NCBI GenBank assembly: GCA_900317365.1
Contig: ONGM01000059.1
Coordinates: 1-49,138 of the forward strand
Source: an uncultured Planctomycetota bacterium
Lineage (GTDB): Bacteria; Planctomycetota; Planctomycetia; Pirellulales; Thermoguttaceae
Length of the DNA: 49,138 bases
Direction: 5' to 3'
This document shows positions 16,256-24,747 of this stretch, piece by piece (the first letter of the stretch is position 1; each line of letters starts with the position of its first letter). The notes under the pieces were generated by a model. That model saw only the letters and a list, made by a program, of their open reading frames with translations. It did not search any database and was not told the DNA's origin. The translations under genes and the position numbers were made by a program.

Positions 16256-19120
16256 ATGAGCTTCGTTATTTCGTTCGTACTTGCATGCGTCGCCATCCTC
16301 GCGACGTTCATGTTGCAACTTTGCGACGACGACTTGAATCGTGGTTCAACGGCGATCAGCGTGTTTTCGTTCTTTGGAATAATCGCCGCTCTTTATTTCG
16401 TTGATTACAAGAAAAAGTTCTCGCTCTCCAAGACTGGTTGCAACGTATTAGTTATCCTTGCGGTGATCGTGCAAATCGGCGCTCTTGTACGATCTCGTCA
16501 GGACTTTTTGGCCTTTGCAATTGCGAATATTCTCGCGTCGTTGCAAACAATTCTCTTCTTTCAAAGCAAGACGCTTCGAAAATGCTATCAAATTGTAACG
16601 ATTTCATTTATCGAAGTCGCCGTCGGTTGCGTTTTTCAGCGAAGTTCCCTTTTTGTCGTTTCGTTACCGATCTTTGCTATTCTCGGATTCGTCTGTTATT
16701 CGTTGCTATTCCAATGGAGCGAGCGTAAATTTTACGCTGAGCGCGTCGTCCTGAAACGACGTTTTTCCGGAAGCTCAAACTTATCGCTCATTACGGCGGA
16801 AGAACCGCTCCACGCGCCGGAATACAAACCGCTGGACTCATTTGACAGCGCCGCAGCCGCCGTTTTTGGACGAAAGGCTACGCGATTTGATCAAACGCGT
16901 TTTTTCCGCCGTCCCTCGACCTTCCCTATTCTTTTCAATCTTGAGTTTTTCAATCGCTTTGCCATCGGATCCCTCGTTGCGTTCGTTATCGGTTCCGTCT
17001 TCTTCTGCGTCTTTCCTCGGCTGGACGAATTTGGTTTCGGCGCGATCCAATTCAACGACGTTAATTGGCAAAGCGGTCAAGGCGGAAGAACGACGAGAAC
17101 CGGTTTTAAATCTCAAATTGAACTCGGCGATCTCGGTCCCGCGCTCGATTCAAAAGAAGCCGTTATGAAAATCAGACTCGTCGATCTTGAAAACCGAATT
17201 ATCGATACTACGAGTCCAATCTATTTGCGCGGCGTCTGCCTTGCGAATTATGAAAATCGCGTCTGGTCGGAACCTATGCACCTTCGTAGCGCCTATACTG
17301 TGCGTGATTTACGAAATCAAATTCTCGCATCAAGCATAACGGATCCCAATTACATTATGGGGGCGTTAACGAGTTTAAACCATCCTTACGCACAGAACCA
17401 GACGGACTATCGATTCAACTCGTCAAACTTGAACGAGAACACGTTTCGACCGCCTGTTATGGGGACCCAACCGCAACTGCTCAGAGAGGCGTTTCAAAGC
17501 GGGTTTTTCAAAGATTCCAGCGACCTCGCCGATCTTGTCAATTTGGTAAACCAAGAGAACGACGCCAATTCTCTCGACTACTTGAAGTACGATTTGCGAA
17601 ACACCCTCGTCGCGTTTGACGTCGACCTAATGCCGCTCGACACAAATGCGCTTTTCGTACCCAATCCGATCTATTTTGCCAAATCGGACGCCTCAGTTCG
17701 TTTTACGCAGTCTTTTAGCTTTGAATGGTATACTCCCGCCGGAGCGCCGCGCGCTCCCCGAACCCCCAATTTTTGGTTTGTTTCCCCGGCGTTCAATCAA
17801 CAAGGCAGACACGCGTCCATTGTTCCGAATCAAGAAATAGCGTGGCCATTTGTCGGACAATACCTCGCTATCGACCAGGAACGTTTTCCTAATCTTGTTC
17901 GAATTGCAAAAGAATGGGACGAAAAATCTCAGTTGCCTAAAGAGGACTTCGTAGGTCGCGCGCGATTTATCGAAAGCCAACTCCGCGATTCCGGCGAATT
18001 CAAGTATGATCGCGTCGGTTCCGCTCGAAATCCCGAGATTGATCCGATAGAAGACTTCTTCACCGAACATAAATCGGGACACTGCGAATATTTTGCCGGA
18101 GCTTTGGCGTTAGCTTTGCGCGCCGTCGGCATTCCGTCTCGTGTTGCCGTCGGGTACGTTTGCTATCCTGCCGAGAATGGTAAGGAGTTTACCGTCCGTC
18201 AATCCGACGCTCACTCATGGGTTGAAGCTTTCATACCTTCCGATAAATTGCCTAAACCGACAGATTCAAGCGCCTATCTTTACGCAGGATCCTCGACGTT
18301 GTCGGACGGTTCTTCCGCAATGCCCCAAAATAGAGATTGGTCGGTCGACGGCGCTTGGTTGCGCTTAGACGCGACGCCCGCCGCAGACAGAGACGCCGAT
18401 CGTCCCAACGCTATTGCGATTAGCATTTTTGCATGGTCCAACCTGTTTCGTTCTTTCGGACGCGATTTCGTCTTGAACTTTAACGGCGTCCAACAAATGC
18501 GGATGATTTACGAACCAATTACGAACGTCGTCAAAAAGACGATCCACTTCCTAAAAGAACTCCGAGAAGGTCTGAAGTTCATCGACACGATGGTCGCTCG
18601 AGGCAAGGCTCTCGTTAGGAGCGTTCTTAACGGCGAGTGGACGCCTAACGTTGTCTTCGCCGTTTGTTTTATCGTCTCCGTTTTCATCTTGGCAACGTAC
18701 GCAGTTGCAAAATTGGTGAGATTGGTTCTCGCTCGAATCAAAGATGCGTTGGAACAATCGAAAATCAATAATCAAAGACGACTAAAGAAATTGCGCGGCG
18801 GGGAAATCGCTCTGATTTACGAAAAGCTTGAACTCGCGCTCGAAACAAAATTCAAAATTACCCGGCGCGCTTCCGAAACGCAACGCGAGTTCGTCGAGCG
18901 ATGTTTTGAAGTAGACGACGAACTTCTCAGAAAATCGGACGTCTCGCGGACAAACGTCTCCGAACCGACATATACTCCGATACCTTCTCAAGAACGTCAA
19001 GAGTTGCGCGCGCTCGTTGAAGCCTACTATCAACGTCAATTCGGAGATAAAACGACAAGCGCGGAAAACTCGTCGCGCTGGTTCGCCGTGTTGCGCAATG
19101 CAAATCTAGGTCTGAATTAG
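16256..19120 (+). CDS. Membrane-anchored transglutaminase-like protein (TgpA type)
   Basis: A 954-residue protein with several N-terminal membrane spans (residues about 1-145 and one near 235-255), a large extracytoplasmic region, a transglutaminase-like core and a further span near 802-822 followed by a cytoplasmic helical tail. The papain-like triad is visible: Cys610 in SGHCEYFAG, His653 in SDAHSWVEAF and Asp705 in LRLDATPA. This is the DUF3488-transglutaminase-DUF4129 architecture of TgpA/YebA, known as essential in Pseudomonas but with poorly known substrates. AAGGAG lies about 8 bases before the ATG. The usual partner genes (MoxR ATPase, DUF58) are not next to it here. It is the last gene of the plus-strand run and ends at a strong terminator. 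Confidence 0.9.
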   Translation: MSFVISFVLACVAILATFMLQLCDDDLNRGSTAISVFSFFGIIAALYFVDYKKKFSLSKTGCNVLVILAVIVQIGALVRSRQDFLAFAIANILASLQTILFFQSKTLRKCYQIVTISFIEVAVGCVFQRSSLFVVSLPIFAILGFVCYSLLFQWSERKFYAERVVLKRRFSGSSNLSLITAEEPLHAPEYKPLDSFDSAAAAVFGRKATRFDQTRFFRRPSTFPILFNLEFFNRFAIGSLVAFVIGSVFFCVFPRLDEFGFGAIQFNDVNWQSGQGGRTTRTGFKSQIELGDLGPALDSKEAVMKIRLVDLENRIIDTTSPIYLRGVCLANYENRVWSEPMHLRSAYTVRDLRNQILASSITDPNYIMGALTSLNHPYAQNQTDYRFNSSNLNENTFRPPVMGTQPQLLREAFQSGFFKDSSDLADLVNLVNQENDANSLDYLKYDLRNTLVAFDVDLMPLDTNALFVPNPIYFAKSDASVRFTQSFSFEWYTPAGAPRAPRTPNFWFVSPAFNQQGRHASIVPNQEIAWPFVGQYLAIDQERFPNLVRIAKEWDEKSQLPKEDFVGRARFIESQLRDSGEFKYDRVGSARNPEIDPIEDFFTEHKSGHCEYFAGALALALRAVGIPSRVAVGYVCYPAENGKEFTVRQSDAHSWVEAFIPSDKLPKPTDSSAYLYAGSSTLSDGSSAMPQNRDWSVDGAWLRLDATPAADRDADRPNAIAISIFAWSNLFRSFGRDFVLNFNGVQQMRMIYEPITNVVKKTIHFLKELREGLKFIDTMVARGKALVRSVLNGEWTPNVVFAVCFIVSVFILATYAVAKLVRLVLARIKDALEQSKINNQRRLKKLRGGEIALIYEKLELALETKFKITRRASETQREFVERCFEVDDELLRKSDVSRTNVSEPTYTPIPSQERQELRALVEAYYQRQFGDKTTSAENSSRWFAVLRNANLGLN

Positions 19121-19137
19121 GCGATACGCCTTTAAGA

Positions 19138-19180
19138 AAACGCCCTGCTTTGTCTCAATAAAGCAGGGCGTTTCTTTATT
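19138..19180. terminator. Bidirectional terminator between convergent genes
   Basis: A perfect 14-bp inverted repeat AAACGCCCTGCTTT with an 8-base loop, followed by CTTTATTT on the plus strand and TTTTCTTAAA on the minus strand, lies between the stops of the transglutaminase gene and dxs and can serve both. Confidence 0.9.
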
Positions 19181-19194
19181 TGCAGCTTCGTTTA

Positions 19195-21366
19195 TTAGCG
19201 GCTTCGCGACTTCGCTTTAAGGAAAGCGTTCTTTATGCCCGCCTGATCTAGCCCGGCTTCGGCAAGTTCTTCGTCCCGAGTTCCATGTTGCATATAGTAA
19301 TCAGGCGCGCCAATTCGAACCAACGATCGTGTGTCGACGCCTTCATCGTTCGCCAACTCCAACAGAGCGGATCCAAAACCGCCAGGTTTCACGTTTTCCT
19401 CAATCGTTACCACCGGTTTACCTTGACGCAGAGGCGCAAGCAACGCGTCGCCGTCTATCGGTTTCACGAAACGTGCGCTCAAAACGGCAACGTCGAGTCG
19501 CTCTCCGTCAAGCGCGCGTCCCAATGAGAATTCTTCTGCGACCGCAAGCGCAGAATTGGCGAGTCCCCCGCCGCAAACGACAATAACGCCGTCTTTTCCG
19601 GGACGCAAAACTTCGGCGCGCCCAAGCTCAAAAGGTCTCGTCGAACGCTGAATAATTCCCGCTTTCACTTTGGGATAGCGAATAGAGGTTGGACCGTCGT
19701 GCCGAAGCGCAAAATCAAACGCTCCCTGAACGTCTAGCGCGTCGACCGGCGTTATGATCGTCATGTTCGGGAACGGTCGAAAGTAGCTCAAATCGAATAA
19801 ACCGTGATGCGTCGCGCCGTCCGCTCCCACGTATCCGGCTCGATCTATTGAAAAGAGAATTGGCAAATTTTGTAACGAAGCTTCTTGGAACAAGTGATCG
19901 TACGCACGTTGCAAAAAGCCGCTGTAAATATCGACGATCGGGCGCATACCGGCCTTCGCAAGTCCCGCAGAAAAATTAACTGCGTGCGCTTCGCATATTC
20001 CAACGTCAAAGAAACGAGCTGGAAATTCCTTGCGTACGCTTTCAAGCATGTTCCCTTGCGTCATGGCGGCGACGACAACGCACACGCGAGAATCCTCGCG
20101 CATCGCCTTGGCTATCGCCTGACTCGCCCAATAAGTAAACGGTTGATCTTCCGCTTTCAGTTCAACCTTGACCGCGTCTTCAGGAGACTCGAAGTCAGCG
20201 GATGAACTCTTGCTAGGGCGTCCGATAAGTTTTGTATCGCGCGTATGACTTTCACTCCTACCGCTCTTTGCGCGCGCCTTCCTCATCTTTGTCGGATTTG
20301 ACGAATGATAGTGCATCGGGTCAATTTCCGCTGGTCGATATCCTCGTCCCTTTTCCGTAAGCACATGCAAGAGGACGGGGACGTCGACCGATTTGATCGC
20401 TTCAAAGTATTTCTGAAGCGTCGGTATGTCATGACCGTTAATCGGTCCGACATATTGAAACCCGAGATCCTCAAAAAGAGCGCCGCCGATCAAGCCTGCC
20501 TTCAAGGATTCTTTCATTCGGGAAAAAAACGCATAAGCGCTCGGAAGCTTTTCTACTAACCTGCGCGCCTGCGTTTTGACCCCAAGGTAGCTTGGCGTCA
20601 TGCGTAAATGATCGAGATAGCGCCCGAATCCACCGACTCGCTTGCAAATCGACATCTTATTGTCGTTCAGAATCACAAGCAGCTTCTTTTGCAAGTCTCC
20701 TGCGTGATTGAGCGCTTCAAAGATGGGTCCGCTCGAAAAAGCCCCGTCCCCCACGACCGCAACCGTCAGTCGCGGTCGTCCGGGCGCTCCGCTACTGTTG
20801 AAGCCGCTATTGTCGTCGCCATCGTTGCGCGCAACGTTGGCGACGTCCCCTTTTAGACGTTCGATAAGCTCGCTTGACGACGGCGCGCCTTGCGACGTTG
20901 TCAATGGGTTAAGCTCTTCTGCGCAACTTTCCGCCAACGCGTCGCCAAGCGCTAATCCAAGCGCCGTGCCTACGCTACACCCTGCGTGTCCCGTCATGAA
21001 AAGATCGTACGGACTTTCGCTCGGATTCGGGAAACCGGAGAGTCCGCCGCGAAGACGGAGGTTTTCAAACTGTCTGTAACGACCGGTCAACAACTTATGA
21101 GGATAACACTGGTGTCCGACGTCCCAAACAAGACGGTCGTAAGAAAAATCAAACGAAGTGTGTAGCGCGATCGTAAGTTCAACGACGCCCAAGTTAGAAG
21201 CGAAATGAACGCTTCGACGCGACGAAACGTCGCAAATGACGTCTCTGATCTCCTGTGCGAGCGCGGTGAGCTCCTCAAGAGAAGCGTTCTGTAAATCGCG
21301 GGGCGAATTGATCGTCTGCAAAATTGACGGAACGCCGCCAGCGTTTTGCTTATGTTCCTGAATCAT
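19195..21366 (-). CDS. dxs: 1-deoxy-D-xylulose-5-phosphate synthase
   Basis: Thiamine-diphosphate enzyme that condenses pyruvate and glyceraldehyde 3-phosphate, the first step of the MEP pathway. Visible are DVGHQCYPHKLLTGR (about 82-96), the GHAGCSVGTALGLALG segment (126-141), the ThDP motif from GDGAF (206-210) to LNDN (233-236), and the catalytic Glu in ICEAHAV (about 457-463). At 723 residues it is about 100 longer than usual: extra, probably loop, sequence lies at about 150-200 and 360-400, both hydrophilic and Ser/Arg-rich. The ATG overlaps the ispA stop by 4 bases (ATGA), so translation is probably coupled. Order xseB-ispA-dxs is a classic arrangement. Confidence 0.96.
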   Translation of the reverse strand: MIQEHKQNAGGVPSILQTINSPRDLQNASLEELTALAQEIRDVICDVSSRRSVHFASNLGVVELTIALHTSFDFSYDRLVWDVGHQCYPHKLLTGRYRQFENLRLRGGLSGFPNPSESPYDLFMTGHAGCSVGTALGLALGDALAESCAEELNPLTTSQGAPSSSELIERLKGDVANVARNDGDDNSGFNSSGAPGRPRLTVAVVGDGAFSSGPIFEALNHAGDLQKKLLVILNDNKMSICKRVGGFGRYLDHLRMTPSYLGVKTQARRLVEKLPSAYAFFSRMKESLKAGLIGGALFEDLGFQYVGPINGHDIPTLQKYFEAIKSVDVPVLLHVLTEKGRGYRPAEIDPMHYHSSNPTKMRKARAKSGRSESHTRDTKLIGRPSKSSSADFESPEDAVKVELKAEDQPFTYWASQAIAKAMREDSRVCVVVAAMTQGNMLESVRKEFPARFFDVGICEAHAVNFSAGLAKAGMRPIVDIYSGFLQRAYDHLFQEASLQNLPILFSIDRAGYVGADGATHHGLFDLSYFRPFPNMTIITPVDALDVQGAFDFALRHDGPTSIRYPKVKAGIIQRSTRPFELGRAEVLRPGKDGVIVVCGGGLANSALAVAEEFSLGRALDGERLDVAVLSARFVKPIDGDALLAPLRQGKPVVTIEENVKPGGFGSALLELANDEGVDTRSLVRIGAPDYYMQHGTRDEELAEAGLDQAGIKNAFLKAKSRSR

Positions 21367-22421
21367 CGATCGCGCCTCGCCACATATTCGCTAAGATATA
21401 GCGCCGTCTGCAACGCCTTCGGACAGCATCGAGACGATTCGGCGAGTTCTTCAAGACGCTCGCGCGCGCTTTTGACGGTTCGAGCAAGAATCCGTCGAGA
21501 AGCGTCGACTCCATAGATCGCTGGGTAAGTCAGCTTATGGGCGTCGGCGTCCTTACCAACGCGTTTTCCAACAAGTTCCTCTATTCCCGTAACGTCAAGC
21601 AGATCGTCGGCAATCTGAAAAGCCTGCCCAAGACGTCGACCAAATTGAGACAGAAGCTCGAACTGTTTCTCGTCGGCGCGCCCGCATATCGCGCCAAGCT
21701 GTACGGAAGCCGTTAGAAGCGCGCCGGTTTTACGTCGGTGAATCTTATGGAGAAGCGCAGCCAATCGTCGCGCTCGGCTGTTTTCAAACTTATCGAGTTC
21801 GTCTTCAAACGTCTCGTCTTTGATTTTCTCAAACTCCAACGCAAGCTCGTCGAGAGACTCGTCGCAATTCGCTGCGTCGAAGGCTTCTAACGACGCGTAC
21901 TGAACGTCGTCGACTTGACCGCCCACCATTCCAACGGCGCCTGCGGCGGAAGAAAGAACTCGGACGCAACGTAACGCAACCGACGCGTCCTCGACCTTCG
22001 ACGATAGAACGTCAAACGCGAACGTTTGGAGCGCGTCGCCTGCTAAAATTGCGGTCGCCTCGTCGAACTTTCGATGGCACGTCGGACGACCTCGACGTAA
22101 ATCGTCGTCGTCCATCGCTGGGAGATCGTCGTGAATAAGAGAGTACGCGTGGATCGCTTCAACCGCGACCGCCGCAGGCGTCGCCGACTGACGAACGCCG
22201 CCGCAAAGTTCTGCTGTTAACAAAACAAGAATAGGACGCAGACGTTTTCCCGGCGCCAACAGGGAATATCGCATCGCGTCGACTAACCGGCTGGGACAAT
22301 CTGAGGAAAAAAACAAGCTCTGTTCAAGCGCGTTGTCGACGTAACGACGAAGCTCGTCTATGTATCGACTCTCGTCGTCGAAGGAACGATCGCGTTCCCC
22401 AAAAGTTTTAGCGTCCGCCAT
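21363..22421 (-). CDS. ispA: Polyprenyl (farnesyl/geranylgeranyl) diphosphate synthase
   Basis: A 352-residue trans-prenyltransferase that elongates DMAPP with IPP to short-chain prenyl diphosphates. The first aspartate-rich motif is HDDLPAMDDDDLRRGRP (97-113), with the two extra residues between aspartates typical of bacterial FPP/GGPP synthases; the second is ADDLLDVTG near residue 268. GKRLRP (58-63) is the IPP-binding stretch. An acidic insertion of roughly 45 residues (about 175-225) makes it longer than the usual 290-300. Whether the product is C15 or C20 cannot be decided reliably. It lies between xseB (82 bases upstream) and dxs (4-base overlap). Confidence 0.92.
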   Translation of the reverse strand: MADAKTFGERDRSFDDESRYIDELRRYVDNALEQSLFFSSDCPSRLVDAMRYSLLAPGKRLRPILVLLTAELCGGVRQSATPAAVAVEAIHAYSLIHDDLPAMDDDDLRRGRPTCHRKFDEATAILAGDALQTFAFDVLSSKVEDASVALRCVRVLSSAAGAVGMVGGQVDDVQYASLEAFDAANCDESLDELALEFEKIKDETFEDELDKFENSRARRLAALLHKIHRRKTGALLTASVQLGAICGRADEKQFELLSQFGRRLGQAFQIADDLLDVTGIEELVGKRVGKDADAHKLTYPAIYGVDASRRILARTVKSARERLEELAESSRCCPKALQTALYLSEYVARRDR

Positions 22422-22503
22422 ATGCGCAAAATATCAATTCACTGTTAGTACGTTTCCGTTGCCGACCGAGTCTAAGCGCCTGTGATCGTCTGCGAACTCG
22501 ATT

Positions 22504-23091
22504 TCAGAAAGGCGGTTCGTCCATGCAGTCGAAAAAGCTCGAGGGACGAGCGGAATCGCCAAGCGCGCCGGACGAAGGAGAATCCGGTTTGGACTCAACC
22601 TTCGAACTTTTTTTTGCTCGGGAACTTTTGCTCGTTCCTTCTTTTTCCGTGTCGCTTTCGCTCGCGCACGTTCGACCGGAACCGCTCGTATTTCGCGAAG
22701 ACAAGGCGGAACTGTCGGTAACTACCGTTTCTTTAACTACCGTTTCTTTTGACGAAGTTTCCGACGTCGGCGAAACTTTTGCGGCTGCGGCGCGAATCTG
22801 ACGACCAGCCGTCTCGACAGGAGTCAGCATCGAGGTCTCGTCAAGTTCTTCAACGACCAATTCGTCGGAGTCATTAATTCCCTTGATCATCTCGATGCGT
22901 CGCGCGGCGCCGTCAAGCTTCTGACGACAGATTCGCGTGAGTCGCACCGCGCGTTCATAATTCGTTAGCGCGTCCTCTAAGTTGCCGCGTCCGGACTCCA
23001 ACGCCGACACAAGACGTTCCAATTCACGAAAAGCGTCCTCAAAGGTCAAGTCCTCGGGGTCGCTTTGCGATTCATTAGGCGCTTCACTCAT
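22504..23091 (-). CDS. xseB: Exodeoxyribonuclease VII small subunit with C-terminal extension
   Basis: XseB partners XseA in degrading single-stranded DNA. Residues about 15-75 contain the family's two-helix core: LTFEDAFRELERLVSALESG followed by a second helix with LEDALTNYERAVRL and CRQKLDGA. The normal length is about 70-85 residues, but the frame continues to 195 with a Ser/Glu/Lys-rich tail (about 85-195) of low complexity. An upstream in-frame start at 23118 exists; 23091 is preferred because GGAA lies about 7 bases before it and it removes a non-homologous extension. xseA is not in the window. Neighbours are ispA downstream and a cyclophilin upstream. Confidence 0.9.
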   Translation of the reverse strand: MSEAPNESQSDPEDLTFEDAFRELERLVSALESGRGNLEDALTNYERAVRLTRICRQKLDGAARRIEMIKGINDSDELVVEELDETSMLTPVETAGRQIRAAAAKVSPTSETSSKETVVKETVVTDSSALSSRNTSGSGRTCASESDTEKEGTSKSSRAKKSSKVESKPDSPSSGALGDSARPSSFFDCMDEPPF

Positions 23092-23177
23092 CTTAAATTC
23101 CATTCTTACGCCAAGCAATAAGACGCCCTATACCAAGCAACGAAGCAATCAGACAAATGAACGTTCGTCGAGAGGAA

Positions 23178-23618
23178 TTATTCTTCTACGTCTTCTACGG
23201 TCACTCGCGTCATCTTGTCGCCTTGACGAATCGCGTTCACTACGTCTTGACCCTCGAGAACCTTGCCAAAGACCGTATGATGACCGTCCAACCACGGACA
23301 CGCGACATGCGTAATAAAGAATTGCGAACCATTGGTGTTAGGACCGGCGTTCGCCATCGAAAGGGTACCGGGACCGTCGTGCTTCAGGTCGGGATGGAAC
23401 TCGTCTTCAAATTGATAACCAGGTCCGCCGGTACCGGTGCCGTAAGGACACCCGCCTTGAATCATAAAATCGGAGATGACGCGGTGAAAGGTAAGTCCGT
23501 CGTAAAACTTTTGCTTAGCAAGCTTCTCGAAGTTCGCGACCGTTTTTGGCGTCTTGTCGTAGAAAAGCTCCAGTTTGATCGTGCCGCGAGGCGTTTCAAT
23601 CGTCGCAATTTTTTTCAT
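23178..23618 (-). CDS. Peptidyl-prolyl cis-trans isomerase, cyclophilin type
   Basis: A 146-residue single-domain cyclophilin without a signal peptide, so cytoplasmic. It catalyses cis-trans isomerisation of proline bonds. Active-site segments are [13 protein letters not shown] (catalytic Arg and Phe), GSQFFITH and the substrate-binding [12 protein letters not shown] with the family's Trp-Leu-Asp and His. The ATG at 23618 is chosen over one at 23627 because AGGAGA lies 9 bases before it, while it abuts the earlier ATG. It has its own -10 box upstream and 86 bases separate it from xseB, so it may lead the xseB-ispA-dxs run. Confidence 0.95.
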   Translation of the reverse strand: MKKIATIETPRGTIKLELFYDKTPKTVANFEKLAKQKFYDGLTFHRVISDFMIQGGCPYGTGTGGPGYQFEDEFHPDLKHDGPGTLSMANAGPNTNGSQFFITHVACPWLDGHHTVFGKVLEGQDVVNAIRQGDKMTRVTVEDVEE

Positions 23619-23682
23619 GATTCTCATTCTCCTAAAAAAGATCGTACAATCGATCGGTTCTTGTCGACCGGGAACGAGAGCG

Positions 23683-23688
23683 ATTATA
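23683..23688 (-). promoter_or_regulatory. -10 box upstream of the cyclophilin gene
   Basis: A perfect TATAAT on the minus strand about 65 bases before the ATG. The best -35 (TTGCGC, 16 bases away) matches the consensus poorly. Confidence 0.45.
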
Positions 23689-23734
23689 CATCAAATCGGT
23701 CAACGCGCAAGGAATTGATCGGAAACTCCCGCGT

Positions 23735-24637
23735 TCAGGTAGAGAAAAACTCTTCGACGACGGTTATAAATTCATCAAAATGTTCTTTCGGAAAAACGTG
23801 CGTAGCGTTCTCAATAACCTTCAAACTACCGTGCGGTAAGGTTTCGGCGAGCCATGCGCCGGTTCGCGGCGAATAAAAGGAACCGGGATTCGCGTAGACG
23901 CACAAGGTCGGTACTTTGACGCTCTTTGTAACGTCGACCCGATCTTCGCCCGTCATACTATTCCAATACTTTTTTTCGAGTTCACAAAACTCCGGTTTGC
24001 GATCAATGAAAAAGACTCGTCGCGCCAAGCGTTCGCGAATCCCCGTATGTTCCACTACGCGCGCAAGCCACTCCTCTTTATCGTATCCCTCGGGAAACTC
24101 CGGCGGCGATTCGATCGGTGATTGAGTCGCCGCTCGCAGGTAAAAGGAAAGATGAAACGCCGTTGAGTCCGTTGTTATCAGATCGAGATCGCGTTCAAAA
24201 TCGTCGCGACTATAGCGTCCTTGCCACAATCCAAGCGTCCAGTCTCCTTCGTTGATAAGTTTCGGCGTCGTGTCCGCAAGAACCAAACGAGAGACGCGAT
24301 CCATACCAAAGAGTTGTGCGTATGCGAACGCTACCGAGCCGCCCATCGAGTACCCCACGAGTCGGACGTCTCGAAGATCGAGTTCTTCAAGCAAACAATG
24401 AAGATCGCGAGCCGAACGTTCCATACCGACAACGTCCGTAGCGGGAGTCTCGCCGTATCCGCGATGATCGAAGGAAACGCAACGGAATTTTTCACTCCAA
24501 CGAGACAAAAGACCGGAAGAGCTCGAGACGGTTTCACCAAAACCGATCAGGTAAACAAGCGGTTTTCCGGAACCAAAATCAACGTAACGCAAAGTCGCGC
24601 CGTCGTCGACCGTAACGCTTTGGTATTCAAATTTCAT
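23735..24637 (-). CDS. Alpha/beta hydrolase
   Basis: A 300-residue alpha/beta-hydrolase fold protein with no signal peptide. The nucleophile elbow GYSMGG places the serine at residue 97, the oxyanion-hole region is around LIGFGE (30-35), strand-turn FDHRGYGET (56-64) is typical, and the histidine is in NATHVFPKEHF near residue 282. The acid may be near VYANPGSF. The fold covers esterases, lipases and C-C hydrolases, and the substrate is unknown. The ATG at 24637 is used rather than a TTG seven codons earlier; it has only a weak ribosome site. It follows hflX with a hairpin in between, so it may have its own promoter. Confidence 0.87.
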   Translation of the reverse strand: MKFEYQSVTVDDGATLRYVDFGSGKPLVYLIGFGETVSSSSGLLSRWSEKFRCVSFDHRGYGETPATDVVGMERSARDLHCLLEELDLRDVRLVGYSMGGSVAFAYAQLFGMDRVSRLVLADTTPKLINEGDWTLGLWQGRYSRDDFERDLDLITTDSTAFHLSFYLRAATQSPIESPPEFPEGYDKEEWLARVVEHTGIRERLARRVFFIDRKPEFCELEKKYWNSMTGEDRVDVTKSVKVPTLCVYANPGSFYSPRTGAWLAETLPHGSLKVIENATHVFPKEHFDEFITVVEEFFST

Positions 24638-24687
24638 AATGGGTTCACACAACTTCAAAATGTGCGCGCTCCAAATATGCGCAAGGC

Positions 24688-24723
24688 GTCCGCGCTTTCC
24701 GTTTCAGTCAGAAAAGCGCGGAC
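24688..24723 (-). terminator. Hairpin after hflX
   Basis: A perfect 11-bp inverted repeat GTCCGCGCTTT/AAAGCGCGGAC with a 14-base loop, 25 bases after the hflX stop. There is no good U-tract on either side, so it is a terminator candidate or an RNA-stabilising hairpin. Confidence 0.5.
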
Positions 24724-24747
24724 AAAAGCTACCGGCTAAGTTAGCCG

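Noticed and set aside
19195-21366. Dxs as a fusion or pseudogene because of its 723-residue length
   Set aside because: All ThDP and catalytic motifs are in frame; the extra length is in two hydrophilic loops, one of which is also variable in known Dxs proteins.
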